Assembly: GCF_014646055.1 (NCBI RefSeq)
Contig: NZ_BMMS01000022.1
Span: forward strand, 264-64,263
Reading direction: 5' to 3'
Length of the DNA: 64,000 bases
Source: Wenjunlia tyrosinilytica
GTDB lineage: Bacteria; Actinomycetota; Actinomycetes; Streptomycetales; Streptomycetaceae
Shown here: one piece after another, positions 8,668 through 17,352 of the stretch
Layout of the letters: the number at the start of each line of letters is the position of its first letter
Position numbering within the stretch: the stretch's first letter is position 1
Notes under the pieces: generated by a model
What the model saw: the letters and a program-made list of their open reading frames with translations, nothing else
The model's database searches: none
What the model was told of the DNA's origin: nothing
Position numbers and translations under genes: made by a program

Positions 8668-9747
8668 GTGGTCCGCGCCGCCGTCCTGCCCGCCGTCGGA
8701 GCCCCGTTGGAGATCGCGGAGATCGACCTCCCGGAGCCCGGCCCCGGGCAGGTGGGAGTCCGCCTCGCCGCAGCAGGCGTGTGCCACTCCGATCTCTCGT
8801 TGTCCAATGGCACCCTGCGCCAGCCGGTGCCCGCCGTCCTCGGCCACGAAGGCGCGGGCACGGTGACCTCCGTGGGGGAGGGGGTCACCGGGATCGCCGC
8901 CGGCGACGCCGTGGTCCTCAACTGGGCGCCTTCCTGCGGGGACTGCCACTTCTGCGCCCTGGACGAGCCATGGCTGTGCGCCAACGCCCTGGCCGGAGCC
9001 GCCGAACCCTATGCCCGCTCCAAGGACGGCCGGGAGCTGTACCCCGGACTCGGCACCGCGGTGTTCGCCGAGGAGACCGTCGTCTCCGCCCACTCGGTAC
9101 TGCCCCTGCCGGACGGTGTCCCGCTCACCGACGGCGCCCTGCTCGGCTGCGCGGTCCTCACCGGCTACGGCGCCGTCCACCACGCCGCCCGGGTGCTGCC
9201 CGGCGAGTCGGTCGTGGTCCTCGGGGTGGGCGGGGTCGGCCTCTCCGTCGTCCAGGCGGCCCGGATCGCGGGTGCGGGCGCCGTGATAGCCGTGGATGTC
9301 TCCGACGGCAAGGAGGAACTGGCACGGGCCGCGGGCGCCACCGACTTCGTGACCGCCGGGGAGGACACGGCCAAGCGGATCCGCAAGCTCACCGACGGGC
9401 ATGGAGCGGACGCCGCCGTGGAGTGCGTCGGCCGCGCCGGGACCATCCGCACCGCCTGGGACTCCACCCGGCGTGGCGGCCGCACCATCGTCGTGGGCAT
9501 CGGCGGCAAGGACCAGCAGGTGTCGTTCACCGCGCTGGAACTGTTCCACTACGGCCGCACGCTCTCCGGATGCGTCTACGGCAACTGCGATCCGGCGCGC
9601 GACCTGCCCGTGCTCGCCGAGCATGTGCGGGCCGGGCGGCTGGACCTGAGCGGCATGGTCACCGAGCGGATCACCCTCGACCGCATCCCCGCCGCCTTCG
9701 AGCAGATGCTCGCCGGGCGCGGCGGCCGCTCGCTGGTCGTGTTCTAG
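8668..9747 (+). CDS. Zinc-dependent alcohol dehydrogenase (MDR family)
   Basis: 359 residues from GTG 8668 behind AAGGAGAA. The catalytic zinc ligands are the Cys in GVCHSD and the His-Glu in LGHEGAG; four cysteines in CGDCHFCALDEPWLC form the structural zinc lobe typical of class I/III alcohol dehydrogenases. The Rossmann motif is VVLGVGGVGLSVVQAA followed by AVDVSD, whose Asp indicates NAD rather than NADP. The form is close to class III-like enzymes and to NDMA- or mycothiol-dependent dehydrogenases of actinobacteria. Pairing with the upstream ALDH suggests a two-step oxidation of an unknown alcohol. Confidence 0.92.
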   Translation: MVRAAVLPAVGAPLEIAEIDLPEPGPGQVGVRLAAAGVCHSDLSLSNGTLRQPVPAVLGHEGAGTVTSVGEGVTGIAAGDAVVLNWAPSCGDCHFCALDEPWLCANALAGAAEPYARSKDGRELYPGLGTAVFAEETVVSAHSVLPLPDGVPLTDGALLGCAVLTGYGAVHHAARVLPGESVVVLGVGGVGLSVVQAARIAGAGAVIAVDVSDGKEELARAAGATDFVTAGEDTAKRIRKLTDGHGADAAVECVGRAGTIRTAWDSTRRGGRTIVVGIGGKDQQVSFTALELFHYGRTLSGCVYGNCDPARDLPVLAEHVRAGRLDLSGMVTERITLDRIPAAFEQMLAGRGGRSLVVF

Positions 9748-9994
9748 ACGGCGGTGCCTTCCGGGGTGTCGTTCTTCCGGGGTGTCGTCTGCTGGGCCGC
9801 CGTCCCCGGGCCCGCCGCCTTCCGGCTCGTTCTCGAAGGACGGCCGCGACCCGGGGAACCTCCCGGCGCCGGACGAGTGGACGGCGGACCTCGGCCGTAT
9901 CCCGCTGCCGCACCAGCAGGGTGACGCCTGGCTGCACACCACCTGCTCCGACCTCCAGGGCGTGCTGATCACCCGGCCGAGGTCCCGCCGACGT

Positions 9995-11224
9995 CTAGCC
10001 GGCGACGCCCAGCAGGTGGTCCATCGCCAACTGGTCGAGGCGTTCGAAGGCCATGCCCCGCGCGGCCGCCGCATCGATGTCGAACTCCTCGAACGCGGAG
10101 GTGTCGGCGAGCAGTACGGCGGCGGTCTCCCCGGCATGCAGGGTGGGCCGTGCCAGCTGGTCCAGACGGGAGGCCAGCAGCGCCTCCTGGACCCGAGGGT
10201 CGGCGCGGAACGCGGCGGCCTTGCGCTTGAGCACCAGGTAGTTGCGCATGCAGCCCGCCGCCGAGGCCCACACGCCGTCGAAGTCCTCGGTGCGCGGCGG
10301 CTTGAAGTCGAAGTGGCGCGGACCGGTGTACCCGGCGGACTCCAGCAGGTCCACGAGCCAGAACGCCTGCCGTAGATCACCGGCGCCGAAGCGCAGGTCC
10401 TGGTCGTACTTGATGCCCGACTGGCCGTTGAGGTCGATGTGGAAGAGCTTTCCCGACCACAGGGCCTGTGCGATGCCATGGGGGAAGTTCAGCCCGGCCA
10501 TCTGCTCGTGTCCGACCTCGGGGTTGACGCCGAACAGTTCGGGACGCTCCAGGCGCTCGATGAAGGCCAGGGCATGGCCGACGGTCGGCAGCAGGATGTC
10601 GCCTCGGGGCTCGTTGGGCTTCGGTTCGATGGCGAACCGCAGGTCGTAGCCCTGGCCGGTCACATGGTCGGCGAGGAGGTCGAAGGCTTCCTTGAGGCGG
10701 TCCAGCGCGTGGCGGACGTCCTTGGCGGCGCCCGACTCGCTGCCTTCGCGGCCACCCCAGGCGACGTAGATCCGGGCGCCCATCTCGGCCGCCAGGTCGA
10801 TGTTGCGCATGGTCTTGCGCAGGGCGTAGCGGCGGACGTCGCGGTCGTTGGCGGTGAAGGCGCCGTCCTTGAAGACGGGGTGGGTGAAGAGGTTGGTGGT
10901 GGCCATCGGGACGGACATGCCCGTCTCGATGAGGGCCCGCCGGAAGCGCTCGATGTGCTTGGCGCGCTCGCTGTCGGTGCTGCCGAACGGGACGAGGTCG
11001 TCGTCGTGGAAGGTCACACCGTGGGCGCCCAGCTCGGCCAGGCGGTGGACGGCCTCCACCGGGTCGAGCGCCGGCCTGGTCGCCTCACCGAAGGGGTCGC
11101 GCGCCTGCCAGCCGACGGTCCACAGGCCGAAGGTGAAGCGGTCGTCGGGGGTCGGGGTCAGGCCGTCGGCACCTGCGAGGCCGGTGGGGGCGCGGTGGAC
11201 GGCCGGGCCGAGGGGATCTGTCAC
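9995..11224 (-). CDS. xylA: Xylose isomerase
   Basis: 409 residues. Converts D-xylose to D-xylulose (and glucose to fructose in vitro), using two divalent metals. The sequence matches actinobacterial XylA almost throughout: [12 protein letters not shown] near the N-terminus, [12 protein letters not shown] with the ring-opening His and its Asp, [13 protein letters not shown] and [11 protein letters not shown] with metal ligands, and [16 protein letters not shown]. It is about 20 residues longer at the N-terminus than usual; the GTG at 11224 is the longest start and an internal one near TPTPDDRF is possible. It is divergent from xylB and the ROK regulator, the standard streptomycete xyl arrangement. 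Confidence 0.96.
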   Translation of the reverse strand: MTDPLGPAVHRAPTGLAGADGLTPTPDDRFTFGLWTVGWQARDPFGEATRPALDPVEAVHRLAELGAHGVTFHDDDLVPFGSTDSERAKHIERFRRALIETGMSVPMATTNLFTHPVFKDGAFTANDRDVRRYALRKTMRNIDLAAEMGARIYVAWGGREGSESGAAKDVRHALDRLKEAFDLLADHVTGQGYDLRFAIEPKPNEPRGDILLPTVGHALAFIERLERPELFGVNPEVGHEQMAGLNFPHGIAQALWSGKLFHIDLNGQSGIKYDQDLRFGAGDLRQAFWLVDLLESAGYTGPRHFDFKPPRTEDFDGVWASAAGCMRNYLVLKRKAAAFRADPRVQEALLASRLDQLARPTLHAGETAAVLLADTSAFEEFDIDAAAARGMAFERLDQLAMDHLLGVAG

Positions 11225-11236
11225 GGGGTGACTCCG

Positions 11237-11335
11237 AGGGGGCTTCGAGGGGGCGGCTTCGAGGGGGCGTCGAAGGGGCTTCGAGCGGCGATCAAGGGGA
11301 TGGCTTCGAAGGAGGCGCGGTCGAGGGGATGGCGC
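11237..11335. repeat. Degenerate G-rich direct repeats upstream of xylA
   Basis: The leader of xylA is built from several imperfect copies of GGCTTCGAGGGGG (for example GGCTTCGAGGGGGCG, GGGGCTTCGAGCGG, GGCTTCGAAGGAGG), all oriented alike. The pattern is visible directly; a role in transcript structure or as slipped-strand expansion is inference. Confidence 0.6.
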
Positions 11336-11364
11336 CGGGGAATGGGACGGGGCTGCCGGGGCTA

Positions 11365-11378
11365 TTCGTAAACGCGAA
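11365..11378. promoter_or_regulatory. Candidate operator between xylA and xylB
   Basis: In the only AT-rich patch of the divergent xylA-xylB gap lies TTCGTAAACGCGAA, whose ends TTCG and CGAA are inverted, followed by AAAACAAATTAGTATG. Position suggests the binding site of the ROK repressor encoded at 12883 and overlapping promoters; the exact site is not proven. Confidence 0.45.
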
Positions 11379-11439
11379 AAACAAATTAGTATGCGGCGAG
11401 TGGGAGGGGAAGCCCACCCGCCGAGCGCAGGAGGCAGGC

Positions 11440-12879
11440 ATGGCCGTTGAACGGGTGGTCATCGGCGTCGACAGCTCCACCCAGGCGACGAAGGCCGTCG
11501 CCGTGGGCCTGGAAAGCGGCGAGGTGCTGGGTGAGGGCCGCGCCGCTCACGCCGTGAGCACCGGCGGCGGCAAGGAGAGCGACCCCCGGCGGTGGTGGCG
11601 GGCCCTCGGTGAGGCGGTGGCCGCGACCGGCCATGCCGACCGCGCCGAGGCGGTCTCCGTGGCCGGACAGCAGCACGGCCTGGTCGCGCTCGACGCCGAC
11701 GGCGCTCCGGTGCGTCCCGCGCTGCTGTGGAACGACATCCGTTCCGCGCCCCAGGCCGCCGCCCTGGTCGAGTGGCTGGGGGCGGGGGAGTGGGCGCGGC
11801 GCACCGGCAGCGTTCCCACCGCCGCCTTCACCGCCGCCAAATGGTGCTGGCTGCGCGAGCGGGAGCCCGAGGCGGCGGCCCGGGTGGCCGCGATCCGGCT
11901 GCCCCACGACTATCTGACCGAGCGGCTGACCGGCGCCGCGGCCACCGATCGGGGAGATGCCTCCGGTACCGGATGGTGGACCCCGCAGGGGTACGACTCC
12001 GAGATCCTGCGCCATGTGCAACTCGACCCGGCCTGGCTGCCGCGAGTGGTGGAGCCGGGAACGGCGGCGGGCACCGTGCGCGGTCATGGGCCTCTGCGCG
12101 AGGGCATCCCGGTGGCGGCGGGCACCGGCGACAACATGGCGGCCGCCCTGGGCCTCGGTCTGGCGCGGGGTGTGCCGGTCCTGAGCCTGGGCACCTCGGG
12201 CACGGTCTACACCGTCGCCAGGAGCCGCCCGCAGGACCCCTCCGGCACCGTGGCCGGTTTCGCGGACGCGCTCGGCGGCTGGCTGCCGCTGGCCTGCACG
12301 CTCAATTGCACCGTGGCCGTGGACCGCATCGCCTCGACTCTGGGCCGTGACCGGGAGGCCGTGGAGGCGGGCGGCAGCGCCGTGGTCCTGCCGTACCTCG
12401 ACGGCGAGCGCACCCCCAACCTCCCCTGTGCCTCGGGGCTGATGCACGGCCTGCGCCACGACACGACCGCGGGCCATCTCCTCCAGGCCGCCTACGACGG
12501 GGCGGCGTACTCGCTGCTCGTGGCACTGGACGACGTGCTCACGGCCGGTGGGGAGAGCGCCGACGCCGATACCCCGCTCGTGCTCATCGGCGGCGGCGCC
12601 CGGGGCGCCGCGTGGCAGCGGACCGTACGGCGGCTGTCCGGGCGGCCGGTGCGGGTGCCCGCCGCCGGGGAACTGGTGGCGCTCGGAGCCGCGGCGCAGG
12701 CCGCCGGGCTGGTCACCGGCGAGCGCGCGGACGAAGTGGCCCGCCGCTGGGGGACCGCGCGGGGGCCGCTGCTCGAAGCACTGCCGAAGGACAGCGAGGC
12801 GCTGGAGCGGATCGCCGACGCGCTCGAGCGTGCCGGGGGCCTGCTCCGCACCGCTCCCGGCCTCCCCGGCCGAGACTGA
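11440..12879 (+). CDS. xylB: Xylulokinase
   Basis: 479 residues from ATG 11440 with GGAGG upstream. An FGGY-family kinase that phosphorylates D-xylulose to xylulose 5-phosphate for the pentose phosphate pathway. [13 protein letters not shown] is the N-terminal phosphate loop; [13 protein letters not shown] and LLWNDIRS form the sugar site found in xylulokinases; [11 protein letters not shown] and [12 protein letters not shown] bind the ATP phosphates, and [11 protein letters not shown] is the C-terminal adenosine motif. The gene is divergent from xylA and only 3 bases from the ROK regulator, so these two form an operon. Confidence 0.95.
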   Translation: MAVERVVIGVDSSTQATKAVAVGLESGEVLGEGRAAHAVSTGGGKESDPRRWWRALGEAVAATGHADRAEAVSVAGQQHGLVALDADGAPVRPALLWNDIRSAPQAAALVEWLGAGEWARRTGSVPTAAFTAAKWCWLREREPEAAARVAAIRLPHDYLTERLTGAAATDRGDASGTGWWTPQGYDSEILRHVQLDPAWLPRVVEPGTAAGTVRGHGPLREGIPVAAGTGDNMAAALGLGLARGVPVLSLGTSGTVYTVARSRPQDPSGTVAGFADALGGWLPLACTLNCTVAVDRIASTLGRDREAVEAGGSAVVLPYLDGERTPNLPCASGLMHGLRHDTTAGHLLQAAYDGAAYSLLVALDDVLTAGGESADADTPLVLIGGGARGAAWQRTVRRLSGRPVRVPAAGELVALGAAAQAAGLVTGERADEVARRWGTARGPLLEALPKDSEALERIADALERAGGLLRTAPGLPGRD

Positions 12880-12882
12880 ACC

Positions 12883-14124
12883 ATGGCCGACCAGGACGGG
12901 CCCGCCCCGGCCGCGAAACCGCGCCGTCCCGCCGAGTACCGGCCCGGTGGCCGGACCGCTCCCGCCTCCCAACGCGGTATGCGGCAGCAGAACCTGTCCC
13001 TGGTGCTGCGCACGGTCGCCGACCAAGGACCGCTCTCCCGGGCACGGGTGGCGGCTCACACCGGGCTGACCCGCGCCGCCGTCTCCAGCCTGGTCGAGGA
13101 ACTCCGGGGTGCGGACCTGCTCGTCGAGTCCGGGCCCGAGCCCGGCGGCCGGGTCGGCCGTCCCGGCAGCGCGCTGGCGGTCAGCGACCGGGGTGCCGCG
13201 GGGCTGGGCCTCGAGGTCGGAGTGGAGCATCTGGGCGCGTGCGTGGTCGATCTGCGGGGCGAGGCCAGGGTGTGGTCGCGGACGGCGGCGGCCAACCGGG
13301 GGCGGGCCGCCGCCCAAGTCCTGGCCGATCTCGCCGCGGTGGCCGACGAGGTGGTGCGGCAGGCGTCGGGTCAGGGCCTGCGGCCGGTGGCGGCCGTGCT
13401 GGCCGTGCCGGGTCTGGTCGGCAGCGCGCCGGGGACGGTCGAGCATGCCCCCAACCTCGGCTGGCGTCACGAAGCCGTCGTCCCCCTGTGGCCGGGGACG
13501 CTCCCCGTCGAAGTGGAGAACGAGGCCAATCTGGGGGCGCTGGCCGAACTGTGGAGCCGGTCGGTGGGCCCCGACTTCGTCCATGTCTCGGCGGAGGCCG
13601 GAATCGGCGCCGCCCTCGTCATCGACGGCCGCCTCTTCCGGGGGGCGCGTGGCTTCGCGGGGGAGCTGGGGCATGTGCCGGTGCGTCCGGACGGACCCCC
13701 TTGCGCCTGCGGTGCCCGGGGCTGCCTGGAGACCTACGCGGGCGAGGCCGCGGTCCTTCGGCGGGCCGGGCTGGAAGGAGTGGCCATGGACCCGGTCGGC
13801 GCACTCGGGGAACGGGCCCGGGCCGGGGACGCCCGAGTGGTGGCAGCGCTGGAGCGGGCCGCGACGGCCATGGGCACCGCTCTCGCCGGAGCCGTCAACC
13901 TGGTCGACCCGGCAGCCGTGGTGCTCGGCGGCGCTTACGCCGAACTGGGCGAGTGGCTGATGCCCGGGATACGGCGCGAACTGGAGCGGCGGGTCACCGT
14001 CCGCCCCTGGCAGGCCGACGCGCTCAGGGTGTCGGCCCACGGGCGGCGCGGTCCGCTGCTCGGAGCCGGGCTGACGACCGTCCGGCGGATCCTCGACAAC
14101 CCGGGCCGCTTCACGCTGCCGTGA
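12883..14124 (+). CDS. ROK-family repressor, probable xylose regulator
   Basis: 413 residues. A winged helix-turn-helix (residues about 35-90, with LSRARVAAHTGLTRAAVSSLVEEL) precedes a sugar-kinase-like ROK domain. The latter shows the zinc-binding motif GHVPVRPDGPPCACGARGCLETY and the EVENEANLGALAE region, so the fold and metal site are intact. In streptomycetes the homologue Rok7B7/XylR controls xylose genes and affects development and antibiotics. Here it directly follows xylB and probably represses the divergent xylA and xylB promoters until a xylose-derived ligand binds. Confidence 0.92.
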   Translation: MADQDGPAPAAKPRRPAEYRPGGRTAPASQRGMRQQNLSLVLRTVADQGPLSRARVAAHTGLTRAAVSSLVEELRGADLLVESGPEPGGRVGRPGSALAVSDRGAAGLGLEVGVEHLGACVVDLRGEARVWSRTAAANRGRAAAQVLADLAAVADEVVRQASGQGLRPVAAVLAVPGLVGSAPGTVEHAPNLGWRHEAVVPLWPGTLPVEVENEANLGALAELWSRSVGPDFVHVSAEAGIGAALVIDGRLFRGARGFAGELGHVPVRPDGPPCACGARGCLETYAGEAAVLRRAGLEGVAMDPVGALGERARAGDARVVAALERAATAMGTALAGAVNLVDPAAVVLGGAYAELGEWLMPGIRRELERRVTVRPWQADALRVSAHGRRGPLLGAGLTTVRRILDNPGRFTLP

Positions 14125-14205
14125 AACGGGTGACATACATGTCCCGCTTCGGGGTAGAGCCCGCAAGATGAATGGCACGGTGATAGGGCAGGAAGCGGGA
14201 GCACG

Positions 14206-14643
14206 ATGACGGGTCCGCCGGTCACACGGTCGCGCACAGCCCCCGCTTCCGGGTTGCACATGTACGCGAACTACAGCGGAGAGCCCGGCAGCATCGCCTC
14301 CGCCCGCGACCTCGCCAGGGACTTCCTCGCCCGTCTGGAACGACGCGACGGCGCCCCCGTCCCCGAGCGCGTGGCGCACACCCTGCCGCTCGTGGTGAGT
14401 GAACTGGTCACCAACGCCGGACGGCATGCCCCCGGCCCCTGCCTGCTGGACCTGCGCGATCTCGGGCACGCCATCGAGATCACCGTCTGGGACACCAGCT
14501 GCGTCCTGCCGCACGCGTTCCGCACCGATCCCCACAGGATCGGCGGCCATGGCATGGAGATCGTCGCCCGCCTGTGCTCGGACGTCCGGGTCGAACGAGC
14601 GGCCGGAGGCAAGCGGGTGCGGACCCTGCTGGATCTGGCCTAG
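14206..14643 (+). CDS. RsbW-like ATP-binding protein (second copy)
   Basis: 145 residues from ATG 14206. HATPase_c_2-type fold: VVSELVTNAGRHAPG supplies the N-box, WDTSCVLP is a variant G1 motif, and RIGGHGMEIV the G2 loop. Related to anti-sigma kinases such as RsbW. It is alone in its transcription unit and different enough from the copy at 6418 to be an older paralogue. Target sigma factor or anti-anti-sigma partner unknown. Confidence 0.86.
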   Translation: MTGPPVTRSRTAPASGLHMYANYSGEPGSIASARDLARDFLARLERRDGAPVPERVAHTLPLVVSELVTNAGRHAPGPCLLDLRDLGHAIEITVWDTSCVLPHAFRTDPHRIGGHGMEIVARLCSDVRVERAAGGKRVRTLLDLA

Positions 14644-14676
14644 CGCCCCGCTCACCTCCGGCCCGTCCAGCCGGTG

Positions 14677-14985
14677 TCAGTGCCTGGCGATGCCCGGTGC
14701 GACGTCCTCGTGCACGGTCGCCCCGCGGCTCACCGGCTTCGCCGGCGCGGTGCCGCAGAACGCCGCCTCGAGGCTGTCGGCCAACGTATTGATCACAGCC
14801 CCGTTGAGCAGGTCCGCGCTGACCGGCCACGGGAGCAAGCGTGCGGATCGGGCGTGCGTTCCACGCCGGTCCGCACCCCGAACCGGAGTGGAGTTGTCGC
14901 CACCGCCGACGGCGGGGCTTCCCCCCGCGGCAGCGCTGCCGCGTACTCCCTCGGTATTCCGCACGTCATTCATTCGTTGAGGCAC
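14677..14985 (-). CDS. Possible hypothetical protein
   Basis: 102 codons. The second half (DLLNGAVINTLADSLEAA, then CGTAPAKPVSRGATV) has strong G/C at third positions and sensible composition, whereas the first half is low-complexity. No ribosome site or family was recognised. It fills most of an otherwise empty gap upstream of the aminotransferase, so it may equally be non-coding. Confidence 0.3.
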   Translation of the reverse strand: MPQRMNDVRNTEGVRGSAAAGGSPAVGGGDNSTPVRGADRRGTHARSARLLPWPVSADLLNGAVINTLADSLEAAFCGTAPAKPVSRGATVHEDVAPGIARH

Positions 14986-14992
14986 CTGAATC

Positions 14993-15007
14993 GAGTGTTA
15001 GACACTC
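14993..15007. promoter_or_regulatory. Perfect palindrome upstream of aminotransferase
   Basis: GAGTGTTAGACACTC, a 6-3-6 perfect inverted repeat 61 bases before the aminotransferase start. Lrp/AsnC proteins bind sites of about 15 bases with this symmetry, and the operon encodes one, so autoregulation is plausible. Confidence 0.5.
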
Positions 15008-15067
15008 CACAGGCGCTCGATTCATGTGTATGGTCGCTGGCATTCGGCTCGCACTGGAGGGTGCCCC

Positions 15068-16417
15068 ATGGACCGTGCCCGGCTGCGGCGACTGCTCGAC
15101 TCGGAGATCGAGGAGAGCGCTCGACGCAATCCGCGTTCCCGGTCCGCCTACGAGCGCGCCGGGCATCTGTTCGGCAAGGTCCCGATGACCTGGATGAACA
15201 AGAACGCGGGCACCTTCCCCCTCTACCTCGACGGCGCTCACGGGGCCCGGGTGTCCGACATCGACGGGCACGAGTACATCGACTTCTGCCTGGGCGACAC
15301 CGGCGCCATGGCCGGGCACTCCCCGGCTCCCGTCGTCGAGGCCGTCGAGCGCCGGTACCGGGACCGGGGCGGGGCCACCGCGATGCTCCCGACCGAGGAC
15401 GCCGAGTGGGTGGGGGCGGAGCTCGCCCGACGCTTCGGGCTGCCGCGCTGGTCGTTCTCGCTCACCGCGACGGACGCCAACCGCTGGGCGGTCCGCCTGG
15501 CCCGTGCGGTCACCGGACGGCGGAAGATCCTTTTCAACAGCTACTGCTACCACGGCAGCGTGGACGAGTCGCTGATCGTGGTCGGCGAGGACGGGCGCGG
15601 GGCCATGCGCCCCGGCAATGTGGGAGCGCCCTGCGATGTGGCGCTGACCAGCAGGGTCGCGGAGTTCAACGACCTCGCGGGCCTGGAGCGTGAGCTGGCC
15701 GAGGGGGATGTCGCGGCCGTGCTGATGGAGCCGGCGCTGACCAACATCGGCATCGTGCTGCCCGAGCCGGGCTATCTCGAGGGGGTCCGTGAGCTGACCC
15801 GGCGTCACCGTGTGCTCCTGATCAACGACGAGACGCACACCTTCTCCGCCGGGCCCGGGGGCTGTACCGGCGCCTGGGACCTGGAGCCGGACATGCTCAC
15901 CATCGGCAAGGCCATCGGCGGTGGCATTCCCTCCGGCGGATACGGACTGTCGGCCGAGCTGGCCGACCGCCTCCTCGGGCGCGCCGACCTCGATCTGGTC
16001 GACATGGGAGGCGTCGGGGGCACGCTGGCCGGCAACGCGCTGTCCGTGGCCGCGATGCGGGCCACCTTGGAGCACGTGCTCACCGACGAGGCGTTCTTCC
16101 ATATGTCGGCCCTGTCCCAGCGGTTCGAGGAGGGCGTCCGCAAGGGCATCGAGTCCTCCGGCCTGCCCTGGTCCGTCAGCCGACTCGGCGCCCGCACCGA
16201 GTACCGCTTCGCCTCGCCCGCCCCGCGCACCGGCACCGAGTCGGCGGCCGTCGCCGACGCCGAGCTGGAGGACTTCCTGCATCTGTGGATGGCCAACCGC
16301 GGTGTGCTGATGACCCCCTTCCACAACATGGCGCTGATGTGCCCGGACACCACCGACGCCGACGTGGACACCCATACCGCCCTGTTCGCCGACGCCCTCG
16401 CCGAACTGGCCGGCTGA
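15068..16417 (+). CDS. Class III PLP-dependent aminotransferase
   Basis: 449 residues from ATG 15068 after CACTGGAGGG. The profile is that of glutamate-1-semialdehyde mutase or omega-aminotransferase-like enzymes: DGHEYIDFCLGDTGAMAGHS at the N-terminal substrate loop, the Asp in LLINDETHTF that contacts the pyridine nitrogen, and the PLP lysine in MLTIGKAIGGG. A GSA aminomutase would not be expected here because hemL normally sits with heme genes, so a catabolic transaminase is more likely. The following Lrp regulator (12 bases downstream) and the palindrome upstream suggest the pair responds to an amino acid or amine. Confidence 0.9.
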   Translation: MDRARLRRLLDSEIEESARRNPRSRSAYERAGHLFGKVPMTWMNKNAGTFPLYLDGAHGARVSDIDGHEYIDFCLGDTGAMAGHSPAPVVEAVERRYRDRGGATAMLPTEDAEWVGAELARRFGLPRWSFSLTATDANRWAVRLARAVTGRRKILFNSYCYHGSVDESLIVVGEDGRGAMRPGNVGAPCDVALTSRVAEFNDLAGLERELAEGDVAAVLMEPALTNIGIVLPEPGYLEGVRELTRRHRVLLINDETHTFSAGPGGCTGAWDLEPDMLTIGKAIGGGIPSGGYGLSAELADRLLGRADLDLVDMGGVGGTLAGNALSVAAMRATLEHVLTDEAFFHMSALSQRFEEGVRKGIESSGLPWSVSRLGARTEYRFASPAPRTGTESAAVADAELEDFLHLWMANRGVLMTPFHNMALMCPDTTDADVDTHTALFADALAELAG

Positions 16418-16429
16418 GGGGCACCCGAC

Positions 16430-16870
16430 GTGGACGACATCGACCGGGCCATCCTGCGGGAACTCCAGACCGACGGCCGTATCCCGTACGCCGACCTCGG
16501 ACCCAAGGTGGGCCTTTCCCCGTCCGCCGCGCGCCAGCGCCTCCAGCGGCTGATCGACAGCAAGGTGGTGCAGGTCGTCGGCGTCACCGACCCGATGGCC
16601 ATGGGCGGCCAGGCCATGGCGCTCCTCGGGATCGTGGTCGACGGCGATCCCCGTGCGGTGGCGGACGAGCTCTCCCGCCGTGACGAGGTCGTCTACGCCG
16701 TCCTCACCTCGGGCACCTTCGACCTGTTCGCCGAGGTGGTCTGCCACCGCCCGCCCGATTTGCTGGACTTCATCAATGACGTGGTCCGGCCCACCGAGGG
16801 CGTGGCCGGGGTGGAGAGTTTCCCGTACTTCGGGATCCACACCCACCGATTCCTGTGGGACGTGGGCTGA
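16430..16870 (+). CDS. Lrp/AsnC-family transcriptional regulator
   Basis: 146 residues from GTG 16430. DIDRAILRELQTDGRIPYADL and LSPSAARQRLQRL form the N-terminal HTH; the remainder is a RAM ligand-binding domain with the alternating beta-alpha-beta pattern (DEVVYAVLTSGTFDLFAEVV). Only 12 bases separate it from the aminotransferase, so it is probably that gene's specific local regulator, responding to the amino acid being transaminated. Confidence 0.9.
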   Translation: MDDIDRAILRELQTDGRIPYADLGPKVGLSPSAARQRLQRLIDSKVVQVVGVTDPMAMGGQAMALLGIVVDGDPRAVADELSRRDEVVYAVLTSGTFDLFAEVVCHRPPDLLDFINDVVRPTEGVAGVESFPYFGIHTHRFLWDVG

Positions 16871-16911
16871 CGGGGGGCGAGCCGCATCACCGCCGCACCC
16901 GCCTTCCTCAC

Positions 16912-17013
16912 AGGGTGGACCAGGTGGCGGCGGACTTCGGTATTTCCGTCCGCGGCCTCCAGCGGCTCTTCGCCGAATACGTGGGCGCCGCGCCCGAGTG
17001 GGTACATGCGGCC
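16912..17013 (+). pseudogene. Remnant of an AraC-family regulator
   Basis: Only the second half of an AraC-type DNA-binding domain is readable: RVDQVAADFGISVRGLQRLF followed by AEYVGAAPEWVH, the classic recognition helix and following linker. No upstream sensor domain and no downstream continuation exist. The rest of the gap up to the kinase (17014-17352) has no supported gene; a minus-strand frame around 17130-17250 has protein-like phrases but no start signal. Confidence 0.6.
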
Positions 17014-17352
17014 ACAGTCCCTTCATCGATTTGTCGACCGCACGGCGCGGCCCGTGCGGCGCGAGGCCGGCGCCGGATCGTCCACATCGGGACCGGGGTC
17101 GTCAGGGAGGGTCGGCCGACCCGACTCGTGGGCGCGCGGCGATGCCGTTGTCCGACCGGCGCGTCGTCCACGGTCCAGGTGATCTCCCACGGCCCCGGTG
17201 GTGCGGGCGGCGCCCGTTCGAACGGTTGGCCCGAGACCATGCTGTAGCGCGCTCGTTGCCGTTTGCGAGTGCGTGACCGGCGGTTTCCGGTCATCATGAG
17301 GGGTCGGCAGACGTCCGGGGCGTCATGCCCGTGGACCAGGGGCGGGGAGCCG

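Noticed and set aside
9782-9994. A plus-strand frame reading protein-like text (GNLPAPDEWTADLGRIPLP) after the alcohol dehydrogenase gene
   Set aside because: It runs on into the antisense of xylA with no stop of its own in the gap, has no ribosome site and matches no family I know.
17050-17247. Minus-strand frame starting MVSGQPFERAPPAPPG with PWEITWTVDD
   Set aside because: Some protein-like words, but no ribosome site, no family and an early drift to low complexity.
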